Source: Actinomadura xylanilytica
GTDB lineage: Bacteria > Actinomycetota > Actinomycetes > Streptosporangiales > Streptosporangiaceae
DNA length: 64,000 bases
Assembly (NCBI RefSeq): GCF_030283145.1
Contig: NZ_JASNWE010000009.1
Span: forward strand, 55,909 to 119,908
Direction of reading: 5' to 3'
Shown: in pieces, positions 18,413 to 26,984 of the stretch
How the letters are laid out: every line of letters starts with the position of its first letter
Position numbering within the stretch: position 1 is the first letter of the stretch
Made by a program: the position numbers and the translations under genes
Notes under the pieces: generated by a model
Told to the model about the DNA's origin: nothing
The model's input: only the letters and a program-made list of their open reading frames with translations
Databases searched by the model: none

Positions 18413-19687
18413 GTGGCACGCATCGGCGACGGTGGTGACCTGCTCAAGTGCTCGTTCTGCGGGAAGAGCCAGAAGCAGGTCAAGAAGCTCATCGCGGGTC
18501 CGGGCGTGTACATCTGCGACGAGTGCATCGATCTCTGCAACGAGATCATCGAGGAGGAGCTCTCCGAGACCTCCGACCTCAAGTGGGACAGCCTGCCCAA
18601 GCCGCGGGAGATCTACGAGTTCCTGGACTCCTACGTCATCGGGCAGGACACGGCCAAGAAGGCGCTTTCGGTGGCCGTGTACAACCACTACAAGCGGATC
18701 CAGTCCGGCGACCCGGGACGGGACGACACGGTCGAGCTGGCCAAGTCGAACATCCTGCTGCTGGGCCCGACCGGATCGGGCAAGACGCTGCTCGCGCAGA
18801 CGCTCGCCAAACTCCTCAACGTCCCGTTCGCCATCGCGGACGCCACGGCGCTGACGGAGGCAGGTTATGTCGGCGAGGATGTCGAGAACATCCTCCTCAA
18901 ACTGATCCAGGCGGCCGACTACGACGTCAAGAAGGCCGAAACCGGGATCATCTACATCGACGAGGTCGACAAGATCGCTCGCAAGAGCGAGAACCCGTCG
19001 ATCACCCGGGACGTGTCCGGTGAGGGCGTCCAGCAGGCGCTGCTGAAGATCCTGGAGGGGACCACCGCGAGCGTGCCGCCGCAGGGCGGGCGCAAGCACC
19101 CCCATCAGGAGTTCATCCAGATCGACACCACCAACGTGCTGTTCATCTGCGGTGGGGCCTTCGCCGGGCTGGAGAAGATCGTCGAGTCCCGGGTGGGCAA
19201 GCAGGGCATGGGCTTCGGCGCGGTGATCCGCTCCAAGGCCGATTTCGAGGAGTCGTCGGCGTTCCTGGGCGACGTGATGCCCGAGGACCTGCTGAAGTTC
19301 GGGATGATCCCCGAGTTCATCGGCCGGCTCCCGGTGATCACCAGCGTGCACAACCTGGACCGCGAGGCTCTGATCAACATCCTCACCGAGCCCAAGAACG
19401 CGCTGGTCCGGCAGTACCACCGGCTGTTCGAGCTCGACGGGGTCGACCTGGAGTTCAGCGACGACGCCCTGGAGGCGATCGCCGACCAGGCCATCCTGCG
19501 CGGCACCGGTGCCCGCGGGCTGCGCGCGATCATCGAGGAGGTCCTCCTCTCGGCGATGTACGAGGTCCCGAGCCGCCAGGACGTGGCGCGGGTCGTCATC
19601 ACCAGGGAGGCCGTCCTGGAGCACGTCAACCCGACCCTGGTGCCGCGCGAGCGCGCCAAGCGGGAACCCCGCGAGAAGTCCGCCTGA
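18413..19687 (+). CDS. clpX: ATP-dependent Clp protease ATP-binding subunit ClpX
   Basis: AAA+ unfoldase that delivers substrates to ClpP1P2. At 424 residues: N-terminal C4 zinc finger (LKCSFCGKSQ...ICDECIDLC), Walker A GPTGSGKT at residues 118-125, Walker B IIYIDEVDK, sensor and RGTGARGLRAI arginine region, and the ClpP-contacting IGF-type loop (VGKQGMGFG). Start GTG 18413 follows AAGGAGA. In most actinomycetes valS and folC come next; here a repeat, a two-component system and a FolC-like gene intervene. Confidence 0.96.
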   Translation: MARIGDGGDLLKCSFCGKSQKQVKKLIAGPGVYICDECIDLCNEIIEEELSETSDLKWDSLPKPREIYEFLDSYVIGQDTAKKALSVAVYNHYKRIQSGDPGRDDTVELAKSNILLLGPTGSGKTLLAQTLAKLLNVPFAIADATALTEAGYVGEDVENILLKLIQAADYDVKKAETGIIYIDEVDKIARKSENPSITRDVSGEGVQQALLKILEGTTASVPPQGGRKHPHQEFIQIDTTNVLFICGGAFAGLEKIVESRVGKQGMGFGAVIRSKADFEESSAFLGDVMPEDLLKFGMIPEFIGRLPVITSVHNLDREALINILTEPKNALVRQYHRLFELDGVDLEFSDDALEAIADQAILRGTGARGLRAIIEEVLLSAMYEVPSRQDVARVVITREAVLEHVNPTLVPRERAKREPREKSA

Positions 19688-19716
19688 CCCGAGCGGACGC
19701 GAACGGCGGAACATCG

Positions 19717-19749
19717 GAACGCCCCTCCGGCAGCCCCGGAGGGGCGTTC
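19717..19749 (+). terminator. Hairpin terminator of clpX
   Basis: A 14-bp stem (19717-19730 with 19736-19749), a five-base loop, then GGTGTTTCG. Confidence 0.75.
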
Positions 19750-19765
19750 GGTGTTTCGGGCCACT

Positions 19766-19909
19766 GCGCGAGCGCGCTACCTGGCCGGAGGGTCGAAGCC
19801 GGAGGCGAGCCCCACCGGCCAGATCGCGGAGCGATGTCGCGCTCGCCCGAGCACGGTCGGCGTCCGAGCCGCCAGGCGAGGATGCCGGGCCGGGATCGAA
19901 TAGAGCTAG
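19766..19909. repeat. Dispersed structured repeat, copy A
   Basis: In reverse orientation this matches copy B (52391-52519) at roughly nine of ten positions by eye. It contains the outer arms GAGCGCG/CGCGCTC, an inner inverted repeat beginning CTGGCCGG, and a short ATCGC-type hairpin. Its right edge is CTAG (19906-19909), which also supplies the stop codon of the reverse-strand response regulator. It looks like a non-autonomous, MITE-like or REP-like element. Confidence 0.65.
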
Positions 19910-20559
19910 CCGCGGTCGCCGAGACCGGCCTCGCGGGCCATCACGATGGCCTGGGCGCGGTCGGCGACGTGCAGCTTCATGAAGATGTTGGAGACGTGGT
20001 TGCGCACGGTCTTCTGGCTGAGGAACAGCGTGGCGGCGATCTCGGCGTTGCTGCGGCCCTGCGCGATCAGCTCCAGGACCTCCCGTTCCCGCTCGGTGAG
20101 CTGCGGGAACGCCGCCTGCCTGGGGTCGGGCATGTCGGTGAAGTAGGCCAGGACGCGGCGCGCGATCTCGGGCCCGTAGATGGCCTCGCCCGCCGCGACC
20201 GCCCGCACCGCGCGGGCGATCTCCTCGGCGCCCGACTCCTTGAGCAGGTAGCCGCGGGCCCCGGCGCGCATCACCGCGAACACCGAGTCGTCGTCGCGGA
20301 ACATCGTCAGCACCAGCACGCCGATGCGCGGGCTGGTGCGGGTGATGGTGCGGGTGGCCTCGATCCCGTTGCCGCCCGGCATGTGCAGGTCCATCACCAC
20401 GACGTCGGGTTGCAGTTCGGCGGCGAGCCGGACCGCCTCGGGCCCGTTCTCGGCCTCGCCGACGACGTCGGCGCCGAGCGCCTGCAACAGGTCGCGCAGC
20501 CCCTTCCGGAACACCGGGTGGTCGTCGGTGATGAGGACGCGGATGGCCTCTGTGCTCAT
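19906..20559 (-). CDS. NarL/LuxR-type response regulator
   Basis: A 217-residue response regulator. The receiver domain has the acidic pair in VLITDDHPVFRKG, phospho-acceptor Asp in VVVMDLHMPGG, and Lys in YLLKESG. The C-terminal LuxR domain has LTEREREVLELIAQGRSN and KTVRNHVSNIFMKL. Start ATG 20559 overlaps the kinase stop by ATGA; the upstream extension of the frame is not credible. Its stop codon TAG lies in the CTAG edge of repeat copy A, so the last residues may have been altered by the insertion. It sits with its kinase between clpX and folC, where valS is normally found. Confidence 0.92.
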   Translation of the reverse strand: MSTEAIRVLITDDHPVFRKGLRDLLQALGADVVGEAENGPEAVRLAAELQPDVVVMDLHMPGGNGIEATRTITRTSPRIGVLVLTMFRDDDSVFAVMRAGARGYLLKESGAEEIARAVRAVAAGEAIYGPEIARRVLAYFTDMPDPRQAAFPQLTEREREVLELIAQGRSNAEIAATLFLSQKTVRNHVSNIFMKLHVADRAQAIVMAREAGLGDRG

Positions 20560-21341
20560 GTTCGCCCGTCTCGTTCTGCCGGAGACCGATGGTAGCGGGG
20601 CACGGCGAGCGGCAGCCGCGCCGTCACCACCGTCCCGCCCCCGGTGCGCGAGGAGACGGTGCAGGTGCCGCCGAGCTCGGCGGCCCATTCCCGCATCGCG
20701 GCCAGGCCACCGCCGCGGCCCTGCCCGCCGTTGCGGACCGGGTCGGGGAGGCCGGTGCCGGAGTCGGCCACCATCAGGCTCAGATCGGTGCCGCGGGTCA
20801 GCAGCACCCGGGCGGTGGCGGCCCGCGAGTGCCGCCGGACGTTCGCCAGCGCCTCCCGGACGATGTGGAACGCGGCGACCTCGGTGGCGGCGGGCAGATC
20901 GGTCGGATCGCCGTCGAACCGGACGTCCACCCGGTCGCAGCAGCCAGCGGCGACCGACTCGATCGCCGCGACCAGCCCGAGATCGTCCAGCGCGGGCGGC
21001 CGGAGCCCGTGGGTGAGGTCGCGGAGGTCGCCGACGCTCCGCGTGAGCTGGTCGCGCAGCTCCGACAGCAGCGGCTCGACCCGCTCGGGCTCGTGCGCCA
21101 TGGTGAGCCGCGCCGCCTCCAAGGACATGGCGAGGCTCGCGAGCGTGGGGCCGAGCCCGTCGTGCAGGTCGCGCCGGAGGCGGCGCCGCTCCTCTTCCCG
21201 GTTGGCCAGGATCTCCTCACGGGAGCGCTGGAGGTCGGCGGTCAGCCGGGCCAGCCGGGGGACGCCGGCCAGATGCGCCGCCGCCGCGCCGGCCGCGAAC
21301 GCGCCGGCCAGGCCGGTGGCCCGCCTCAGGACCCGTCCCAT
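20556..21341 (-). CDS. Sensor histidine kinase (HisKA_3 type)
   Basis: A compact 261-residue kinase for the downstream regulator. An N-terminal hydrophobic stretch (GLAGAFAAGAAAAHLAG) may be one membrane anchor; there is no extracellular sensor. It is followed by a short coiled region (REEILANREEERRRL), the phospho-His motif RRDLHDGLGPTLAS and an HATPase domain (REALANVRRHSRA, DSGTGLPD, GGGLAAMREWA). The lack of a sensory domain suggests a cytoplasmic or membrane-state signal, or a partner protein. Start ATG 21341 with GGAGG upstream. Confidence 0.9.
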   Translation of the reverse strand: MGRVLRRATGLAGAFAAGAAAAHLAGVPRLARLTADLQRSREEILANREEERRRLRRDLHDGLGPTLASLAMSLEAARLTMAHEPERVEPLLSELRDQLTRSVGDLRDLTHGLRPPALDDLGLVAAIESVAAGCCDRVDVRFDGDPTDLPAATEVAAFHIVREALANVRRHSRAATARVLLTRGTDLSLMVADSGTGLPDPVRNGGQGRGGGLAAMREWAAELGGTCTVSSRTGGGTVVTARLPLAVPRYHRSPAERDGRT

Positions 21342-21577
21342 GCCCTCGTCCTCCCCCTGCGCGCGCCTCTCGGACCACCCTGCCGTGCGGGATGACCCGG
21401 TGTCAGGTGACCGGTGTCCCGATCCCGGCGGGAACCCCCTTTTAGGCCCCGCCCGGTCACCGCGGCGCCGGGGCGGACGACGGCCTCCTCGGCCGAACCC
21501 CCGGCACGGACGGCGCGTCAGAGTTACGATCCGTCTGATCCGTTGGCCTTGGGCTTGATTTGACTCCCGGGAGTGCA

Positions 21578-22732
21578 ATGGCCGATTCGCCCCCCCGACC
21601 CGACCTGCCGGGCCCCCCGCCCGGCGATGACCTGGAGGTCACGCAGATCGCCGAGGACCACGGCCCCCGAGTGACGGTCGTCCCCGAGCCGGGAGGCTCC
21701 GCCGGCGTCGCGCCCGCACCCTGGGGCGGATCGCCGCCCTGGTGGTCCTCGGCCGGGAGCGGGACGCCGCCGGCCGGTGTCGCGCCGGTCCAGGAGGGCC
21801 GTCCCGGGTTGCCGGACGCCACGGTCTCCAACTTCGGCCCAGGCCCCGCCCGGCTGGCCTCCGCGCTCAAGGAGGTCCAGGGGTCCGACACAGGCGGTAT
21901 GCGGGCGCTGGAGATGCCCCAGCCGCTCGGGCCCTCGGCCATCGCGCCCCCCTCGAACGGCCAGCACCAGAACGGATACCAGAACGGGCAGCACCAGAAC
22001 GGGCAGGCCAGGCACCAGGACGTCCTGGCGGCCGGCGGGCAGTCCGTCGTCGCCGTCCAGGCGCTGCCGTCCTGGGAGTCGCCCGGACCGCCCGGGTTGC
22101 GGGATACCGGCGCGCCCGGCTCGCGGCAGGCTCGCAAGCCCGTCCCCGGAATCGTGCTCGGGATCATTGCGGGCACGGCCCTGGCCGTCATCCTGCTGGT
22201 CGCCGTGATCGCGTTCCGGTCGGGGGGCGACGGCGGCGGCGACAAGGGGGCGGAGAAGACCGCCCTCAAGCCGAAGCGGCTGGTCGCCGCGGCCCCTGCG
22301 GCGGGCGGGCTCCTCAAGGACGCCGCGGACCCCGTCGCGAGCGCCGCCTACCCGTTCATCGCCGCGGCGGTCCGGGCCGGGGGAGTGCCCGCCCCGGGCG
22401 CGGCCACCGCCATGTACACCTCCAGACCGGAGGGGCTCGAGACCGTTCTGTTCATGGGCGGGACGGGCCAGGTCGGCGATCCGGCCGCGTTCCTTAAGAA
22501 GGCCCGCCCCAGCACGTTCATCACCGCCGAGGGCGCCGAGCCGGGCAAGGGCGGGGGACGGGCGATGTGCGGCACCTTCGCCGTGCTGGCCGACGTCCAC
22601 CTCTACTGCGCGTGGGCGACCCGGGACTCGTTCGGGATCGTGGCCTCGGACGAGCCCGCCTCGTCCCCCGACACCGGCGCCATGGCCGACCTCATGCGCC
22701 GGATGCGCCCGGAGCTCGAACGGCACAAGTGA
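21578..22732 (+). CDS. Single-pass membrane protein with a disordered N-terminal region
   Basis: I do not recognise a named family. The 384-residue product has a ~190-residue Pro/Gly-rich cytoplasmic region, including a Gln/Asn-rich repeat (NGQHQNGYQNGQHQNGQ), then one transmembrane helix (PGIVLGIIAGTALAVILLVAVIAF), then an extracytoplasmic domain of ~160 residues with FITAEGAEPG and two cysteines (RAMCGTFAV, HLYCAWATR) that could form a disulfide. This layout is common among actinomycete envelope proteins. Start ATG 21578 follows GGGAG; TTG 21560 would add six residues. Its stop meets the stop of the reverse-strand FolC-like gene back to back. Confidence 0.75.
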   Translation: MADSPPRPDLPGPPPGDDLEVTQIAEDHGPRVTVVPEPGGSAGVAPAPWGGSPPWWSSAGSGTPPAGVAPVQEGRPGLPDATVSNFGPGPARLASALKEVQGSDTGGMRALEMPQPLGPSAIAPPSNGQHQNGYQNGQHQNGQARHQDVLAAGGQSVVAVQALPSWESPGPPGLRDTGAPGSRQARKPVPGIVLGIIAGTALAVILLVAVIAFRSGGDGGGDKGAEKTALKPKRLVAAAPAAGGLLKDAADPVASAAYPFIAAAVRAGGVPAPGAATAMYTSRPEGLETVLFMGGTGQVGDPAAFLKKARPSTFITAEGAEPGKGGGRAMCGTFAVLADVHLYCAWATRDSFGIVASDEPASSPDTGAMADLMRRMRPELERHK

Positions 22733-24001
22733 TCACTCGTAGAGCCGCTCGGTGCCGGCGTCCACCAGATCCAGGACCAGCCCGATGAAGTAGACCGTGC
22801 CGAACGCCGCCACCCGCCGCCCGAGCCCGCCGACGGACTCCGCCGTGAGCGCCCCGGAGTCCAGCACCCGCCACCCGGCGGGCAGCGGGCGGGTGAAGCG
22901 CAGGTGGTCGTGCGGCAGCCGCACGTAGGTCACCGGCAGGCCGCGCAGCGCGGTGATCGCGCCGTCCAGGTCCTTGTGATCGGGCAGGCAGATCAGGACG
23001 TGGTCCAGCGCCCCCCAGCGGCTCAGCGCGGCGGACAGCGCCGCGGAGATCCCCTCGCGGTCGATCGCCGAGTCGGCCAGCAGCTCCGTCTCCGTCCCCG
23101 GGACGGTGTGCCAGGACAGGCGGCCGGGCAGCCGGACCGACGCGAGGACGGCGCGGAGGCGCTCGGGGGCCGGAGCCGGGCGACCGGCCAGATCGAGCAG
23201 CCGCCGCGCGGCGGCGGCCCCGAGCTCGGCGCCGGTGCGCGACAGCCCATCCGGCAGCGGCCCGGTCGGCGGCCCCGTCGCGGTCCGCGGCAGGGCGGGC
23301 GGCTCCGCCGGGGCCTGCGGAGGGTGCTCGATCCCGATGCCCGCGATGCCTCGCACCGTCGTGGCGAGGACGTCGGCGACCGGGCCGGGCTGCCGGGCCG
23401 AGAGGACGGCCCGGGTGCCCGGGGCGACGACGGCCGCCTTCTCCTCGGCGATCTCGGTCACGGAGCCGCCCAGGACGCCGAGGTGCTCGCCGAAGATCGG
23501 GGCGATCGCGACGACGTCCGGCGGGAAGAGCGAGACCTCGTCGGAGCGTCCGCCCATGCCGGCCTCCAGCACGAGGACGTCCGCCCGGACACGGCGGGCG
23601 TGCAGCACGCCCGCCAGGATGAACAGGCCGGACGGTGACAGGTAGCCGTCCGGACGGTCAGCCGGCAGTGCGTCCATGGCCTGTCCGAGCCGCTCGCCCA
23701 AGGAGCGGAGCTCCGCCTCCGTAACGGCCTCGCCGTCGATCCTGATCCGGTCCCGGTTGCTGCGGTAGCCGGGACTCGTCACGGTGCACACGCGTAGACC
23801 CGCGGCGCTGAGCACGGCGGAGGCGTATGTGGCGGTCGTCCCCTTGCCTTTCGACCCTACGACGGTCAGTACAGGGGCCCTTGGGGACAGGACGTCCAGA
23901 GCGGCGGCCAACTGGCGGGCACGCCGGACACTGCGGCCCTCCCCAGGGCCGCGGCCACTCCATTCGCGGAAGAACACCTCGTCGGTACTCACGACTCCCA
24001 T
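22733..24001 (-). CDS. FolC-like Mur ligase family protein (folC paralogue)
   Basis: A 422-residue ATP-dependent ligase of the Mur/FPGS family. Seen: P-loop VVGSKGKGTTAT, substrate loop TSPGYRSNRDRI, EAGMGGRSDEVS and a C-terminal glutamate-ligase-like half with CLPDHKDLDGAI. It is diverged from the neighbouring true FolC: the P-loop has SKGKGTT instead of TNGKSST, and the usual DAAHNP motif of FolC is not recognisable. Substrate is therefore uncertain; it may add an amino acid to something other than folate. Start ATG 24001 is possible; GTG 23992 is an alternative. It is divergent from folC across 100 bases. Confidence 0.8.
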   Translation of the reverse strand: MGVVSTDEVFFREWSGRGPGEGRSVRRARQLAAALDVLSPRAPVLTVVGSKGKGTTATYASAVLSAAGLRVCTVTSPGYRSNRDRIRIDGEAVTEAELRSLGERLGQAMDALPADRPDGYLSPSGLFILAGVLHARRVRADVLVLEAGMGGRSDEVSLFPPDVVAIAPIFGEHLGVLGGSVTEIAEEKAAVVAPGTRAVLSARQPGPVADVLATTVRGIAGIGIEHPPQAPAEPPALPRTATGPPTGPLPDGLSRTGAELGAAAARRLLDLAGRPAPAPERLRAVLASVRLPGRLSWHTVPGTETELLADSAIDREGISAALSAALSRWGALDHVLICLPDHKDLDGAITALRGLPVTYVRLPHDHLRFTRPLPAGWRVLDSGALTAESVGGLGRRVAAFGTVYFIGLVLDLVDAGTERLYE

Positions 24002-24101
24002 GGTTCCAGTCCGTCCGGCACCCGCTCCCAGGGCGCCGGGCGGGGGCTGTGGACGGTGCCGAGTAGGCTGCGAAGGTCAGTTTCCGCCTGCATGGAGTGT
24101 C

Positions 24102-25523
24102 GTGAGCCAGGTAACCGATCCGCTCGACTACCAGGGCGCAGTCAGCGCCATCATGAGCCGCGGCGTCGAGTGGGAGATCGATCCCACGCTCGACCGGATC
24201 CGGGATCTGGTCGACGTCCTCGGCGATCCCCAGCGCGCCTACCCGGTCGTCCACGTCGCCGGCACCAACGGGAAGTCGAGCACCGCGCGGCTGATCGAAG
24301 CGCTGCTGCGGGAGCGGGGCCTGCGCACCGGCCTCTACACCAGTCCCGAGATGACCACGCTGCGGGAGCGGATCGCGATCGACGGCGAGCCGATCAGCGA
24401 GGAGCGGTTCGTCGAGGCGTTCCAGGACGTCTCGCCCTACGTGGACCTGGTCGACGGCAAGCACGAGGGACGGCTGTCGTTCTTCGAGGTGCTGACCGCG
24501 ATGGCCTTCGCGGCCTTCGCGGACGCGCCGGTCGACGTGGCGGTCGTCGAGGTCGGGATGGGCGGCGGCTGGGACGCCACCAACGTGGCCGACGGGGCGG
24601 TGGCGGTGATCACGCCGATCGGGCTGGACCACACCCGGTACCTGGGCGACACCATCGAGGAGATCGCCGGCGAGAAGGCCGGGATCATCAAGCCGGACTC
24701 GGTCGCGGTCATCGGCCGGCAGCCGGTGGAGGCCGCCGAGGTGCTGCTGCGGCGGGTGGCCGAGACCGGCGCCACGGTCGCGCGCGAGGGCGCCGAGTTC
24801 GGCGTGCTGCGCCGCGAGGTCGCGGTCGGCGGCCAGCAGATGGAGCTGCGCGGGCTGCACGGCGGCTACGACGAGATCTTCCTCCCGCTGTTCGGCGAGC
24901 ACCACGCGAGCAACGCCGTGACCGCGCTGGCCGCGGTCGAGGCGTTCGCCAGCGGTGCCCCGACCAAGGGCGAGGCCAACCTGGAGGCCGCCACCCGGGT
25001 CGCCCCGGGGGAGACCTACAGCACCGGGAACGAGGGCCAGCTCGACCCGGCCCTGGTCCGCAGCGGGTTCGCCAGGTCGGCCTCGCCCGGCCGCCTGGAG
25101 GTGGTGCGGTCGAGCCCGACCGTGGTGCTGGACGCGGCGCACAACCCGGCCGGGATGGCGGCGTCCGTCGCCACGATCACCGAGTCGTTCGCCTTCACCC
25201 GGCTGGTCGGCGTGTTCGCGATGGCCGCCGACAAGGACGTGGCCGGGGTGCTCGACCAGCTCGAGCCGGTGCTGGCCGAGCTGGTGGTGACGCGCAGCTC
25301 CTCGCCGCGCTCGATGCCGCCCGAGGAGCTGGCCGAGCTGGCCCAGGGGATCTTCGGGCCGGAGCGGGTGCACACCTCCGACCGGCTCGACGACGCGATC
25401 GACCATGCCATCGGGCTGGCCGAGGAGACCGGCGAGTACCAGGGCGCCGGAGTACTGATCACCGGCTCGGTGGTCACCGTCGGCGACGCGCGCATCCTGC
25501 TGCGCGTGGGGGAGGGACGATGA
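24102..25523 (+). CDS. folC: Bifunctional dihydrofolate/folylpolyglutamate synthase
   Basis: Adds glutamate to dihydropteroate or to folates in one-carbon metabolism. At 473 residues: P-loop VAGTNGKSST, TSPEMTTLRERI substrate loop, VVEVGMGGGWDATN, ITPIGLDHTRYLG, and C-terminal LDAAHNPAGM. Start GTG 24102 has GGAG four bases upstream, matching the conserved start region; the open frame reaches further upstream over the divergent promoter. It overlaps the DUF4233 gene by ATGA, the usual folC-DUF4233-ndk order. Confidence 0.94.
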   Translation: MSQVTDPLDYQGAVSAIMSRGVEWEIDPTLDRIRDLVDVLGDPQRAYPVVHVAGTNGKSSTARLIEALLRERGLRTGLYTSPEMTTLRERIAIDGEPISEERFVEAFQDVSPYVDLVDGKHEGRLSFFEVLTAMAFAAFADAPVDVAVVEVGMGGGWDATNVADGAVAVITPIGLDHTRYLGDTIEEIAGEKAGIIKPDSVAVIGRQPVEAAEVLLRRVAETGATVAREGAEFGVLRREVAVGGQQMELRGLHGGYDEIFLPLFGEHHASNAVTALAAVEAFASGAPTKGEANLEAATRVAPGETYSTGNEGQLDPALVRSGFARSASPGRLEVVRSSPTVVLDAAHNPAGMAASVATITESFAFTRLVGVFAMAADKDVAGVLDQLEPVLAELVVTRSSSPRSMPPEELAELAQGIFGPERVHTSDRLDDAIDHAIGLAEETGEYQGAGVLITGSVVTVGDARILLRVGEGR

Positions 25524-25966
25524 GCACGGACTCCGGCGGGGCGGCGGACCCCGCCCGCACCGAGGCCGCCGGGACCGCCCGCACCGACGCGGCGGGCGAG
25601 GTCCGCACCGAGGCGGCGGGCTCCGTGCGGGGCCGGGCGGCCAACCCGGTCGCGCGGCTGCTGTCGGCGGTGCTGGCCTGCGAGGCGATCGTGATCGCGC
25701 TGGCGATCCCGGTGGCGGTCTCGGTGCTGAACGTGGACGGCGCGCTGGCCGGGCTGGTGTGCGGCGGGCTCGCGGTGGTCTGCGTGCTGATGGCGGGGAT
25801 GCTGCGCTTCCCGTGGGCGACTCCGGCGGGGACGGTGCTCCAACTCCTGATCATCGCGACCGGGTTCATGGTGCCGACGATGTTCTTCCTCGGCGTCCTG
25901 TTCGGCGCATTGTGGGCCACGGCCCTGTGGATGGGGCGCAAGGCGGAGGCCGCGGCGGCGCGCTGA
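25520..25966 (+). CDS. DUF4233 membrane protein
   Basis: A small integral membrane protein of unknown function conserved directly after folC in actinobacteria. The 148 residues start with a hydrophilic repeat region (TEAAGTARTDAAGEVRTEAA) and then have four hydrophobic segments: LSAVLACEAIVIALAIPVAV, ALAGLVCGGLAVVCVLMAGM, TVLQLLIIATGFMVPTMFF and LGVLFGALWATALWMG. ATG 25520 overlaps the folC stop by four bases. Assignment rests on synteny and topology. Confidence 0.85.
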   Translation: MSTDSGGAADPARTEAAGTARTDAAGEVRTEAAGSVRGRAANPVARLLSAVLACEAIVIALAIPVAVSVLNVDGALAGLVCGGLAVVCVLMAGMLRFPWATPAGTVLQLLIIATGFMVPTMFFLGVLFGALWATALWMGRKAEAAAAR

Positions 25967-26336
25967 ATCCGCGGCGGCCGTGCCGCGATTCCGTCCGCCC
26001 GGGGATTCGCCTGCCGGGGATTCGCCGTCCGGAGTTTCGTCCGCTGGGAAAGGCGGACGGCGAAGACAGTTCACAATTCCGACAATTCGGTCTGCATTGG
26101 CCCGGTCGTGCGGCTCGTCCCGCAGAGGCCGCCGCGTCCACCCGGCGCGTACCGCCCGGTGCTTTTCGCGCGGCTCGCGATGACGGGCGGGCCGCCGGTG
26201 CGGCCGGCCGCACCGCACGCCCGCCGCCCCGGTCCGGGTAGGATTCGCCCGCAGTGGTGTGCGGGCCGTAGCGGCCCAGACCCCGTAGGACGGGGCGCGC
26301 CCACCCCATTCCACCGGTAAGAGGAGAGAATCACCC
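25967..26336 (+). promoter_or_regulatory. Intergenic region before ndk
   Basis: No gene is seen here. Short direct repeats (GGATTCGCC-like) lie at about 26013-26040, an AT-richer segment at 26068-26095, and a -10-like TAGGAT near 26239 that could serve ndk. The ribosome site GAGGAGAG lies about ten bases before the ndk GTG. Confidence 0.3.
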
Positions 26337-26747
26337 GTGTCCGAGCGCACTCTTGTCCTGGTCAAGCCCGATGGCGTCCGCCGTGGCGTCGTCGGCGAGG
26401 TCATCTCCCGGATCGAGCGCAAGGGCCTGAAGCTCGCGGCGCTGGAACTGCGCACCCTGGCGCGGGAGACCGCCGAGGCGCACTACGAGGAGCACTCCAG
26501 CAAGCCCTTCTTCGGCGAGCTGGTCGAGTTCATCACCGGCGGCCCGCTGATCGCGATGGTCGTCGAGGGCCCCCGCGCCATCGAGGCGTTCCGCGCGCTG
26601 GCCGGCGCCACCGACCCGGTGAGCGCCACCCCCGGCACGATCCGCGGCGACCTCGCGCTGGAGATCGGCGAGAACATCGTGCACGGCTCCGACTCCACCT
26701 ACTCGGCGGACCGCGAGATCAAGCTGTTCTTCCCCGACCTCGGCTGA
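26337..26747 (+). CDS. ndk: Nucleoside diphosphate kinase
   Basis: Transfers the gamma-phosphate between nucleoside triphosphates and diphosphates via a phosphohistidine. At 136 residues the whole fold is present: TLVLVKPDGVRRG at the start, Lys/Tyr/Arg nucleotide contacts, and the active-site His in ENIVHGSDS. Start GTG 26337. It ends just before a very strong terminator, so it closes the folC-side unit. Confidence 0.96.
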   Translation: MSERTLVLVKPDGVRRGVVGEVISRIERKGLKLAALELRTLARETAEAHYEEHSSKPFFGELVEFITGGPLIAMVVEGPRAIEAFRALAGATDPVSATPGTIRGDLALEIGENIVHGSDSTYSADREIKLFFPDLG

Positions 26748-26811
26748 CCCCCTCCCCGGGGGCGGCCCCGGGGAGGATCACGCCGGCCCGCCCTGTGCGG
26801 GCAAGGTCGAC

Positions 26812-26849
26812 ACACGCGGGCCGGAGATCTCCGGCCCGCGTGTCTTTTA
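26812..26849 (+). terminator. Rho-independent terminator of ndk
   Basis: A 32-base perfect palindrome (26812-26843; 16 bp per arm, centre AGATCT) followed by CTTTT. Confidence 0.88.
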
Positions 26850-26984
26850 ATCGAAACTTTCCTGGTCAGCCCCCATTATTTAGGCGACGCGCGGCGGGGG
26901 GGTACCTGCCCGGCCCGGCTCCGGCGCGTTACGATGGGGGAGCCGCTCTCCACGCCCGCGAATCATGAAGGGCTCCCTTTCTTC

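Noticed and set aside
16871..19714. A 947-codon reverse-strand frame opposite clpP1-clpP2-clpX.
   Set aside because: Mirror of strongly conserved coding sequence; no motif or ribosome site.
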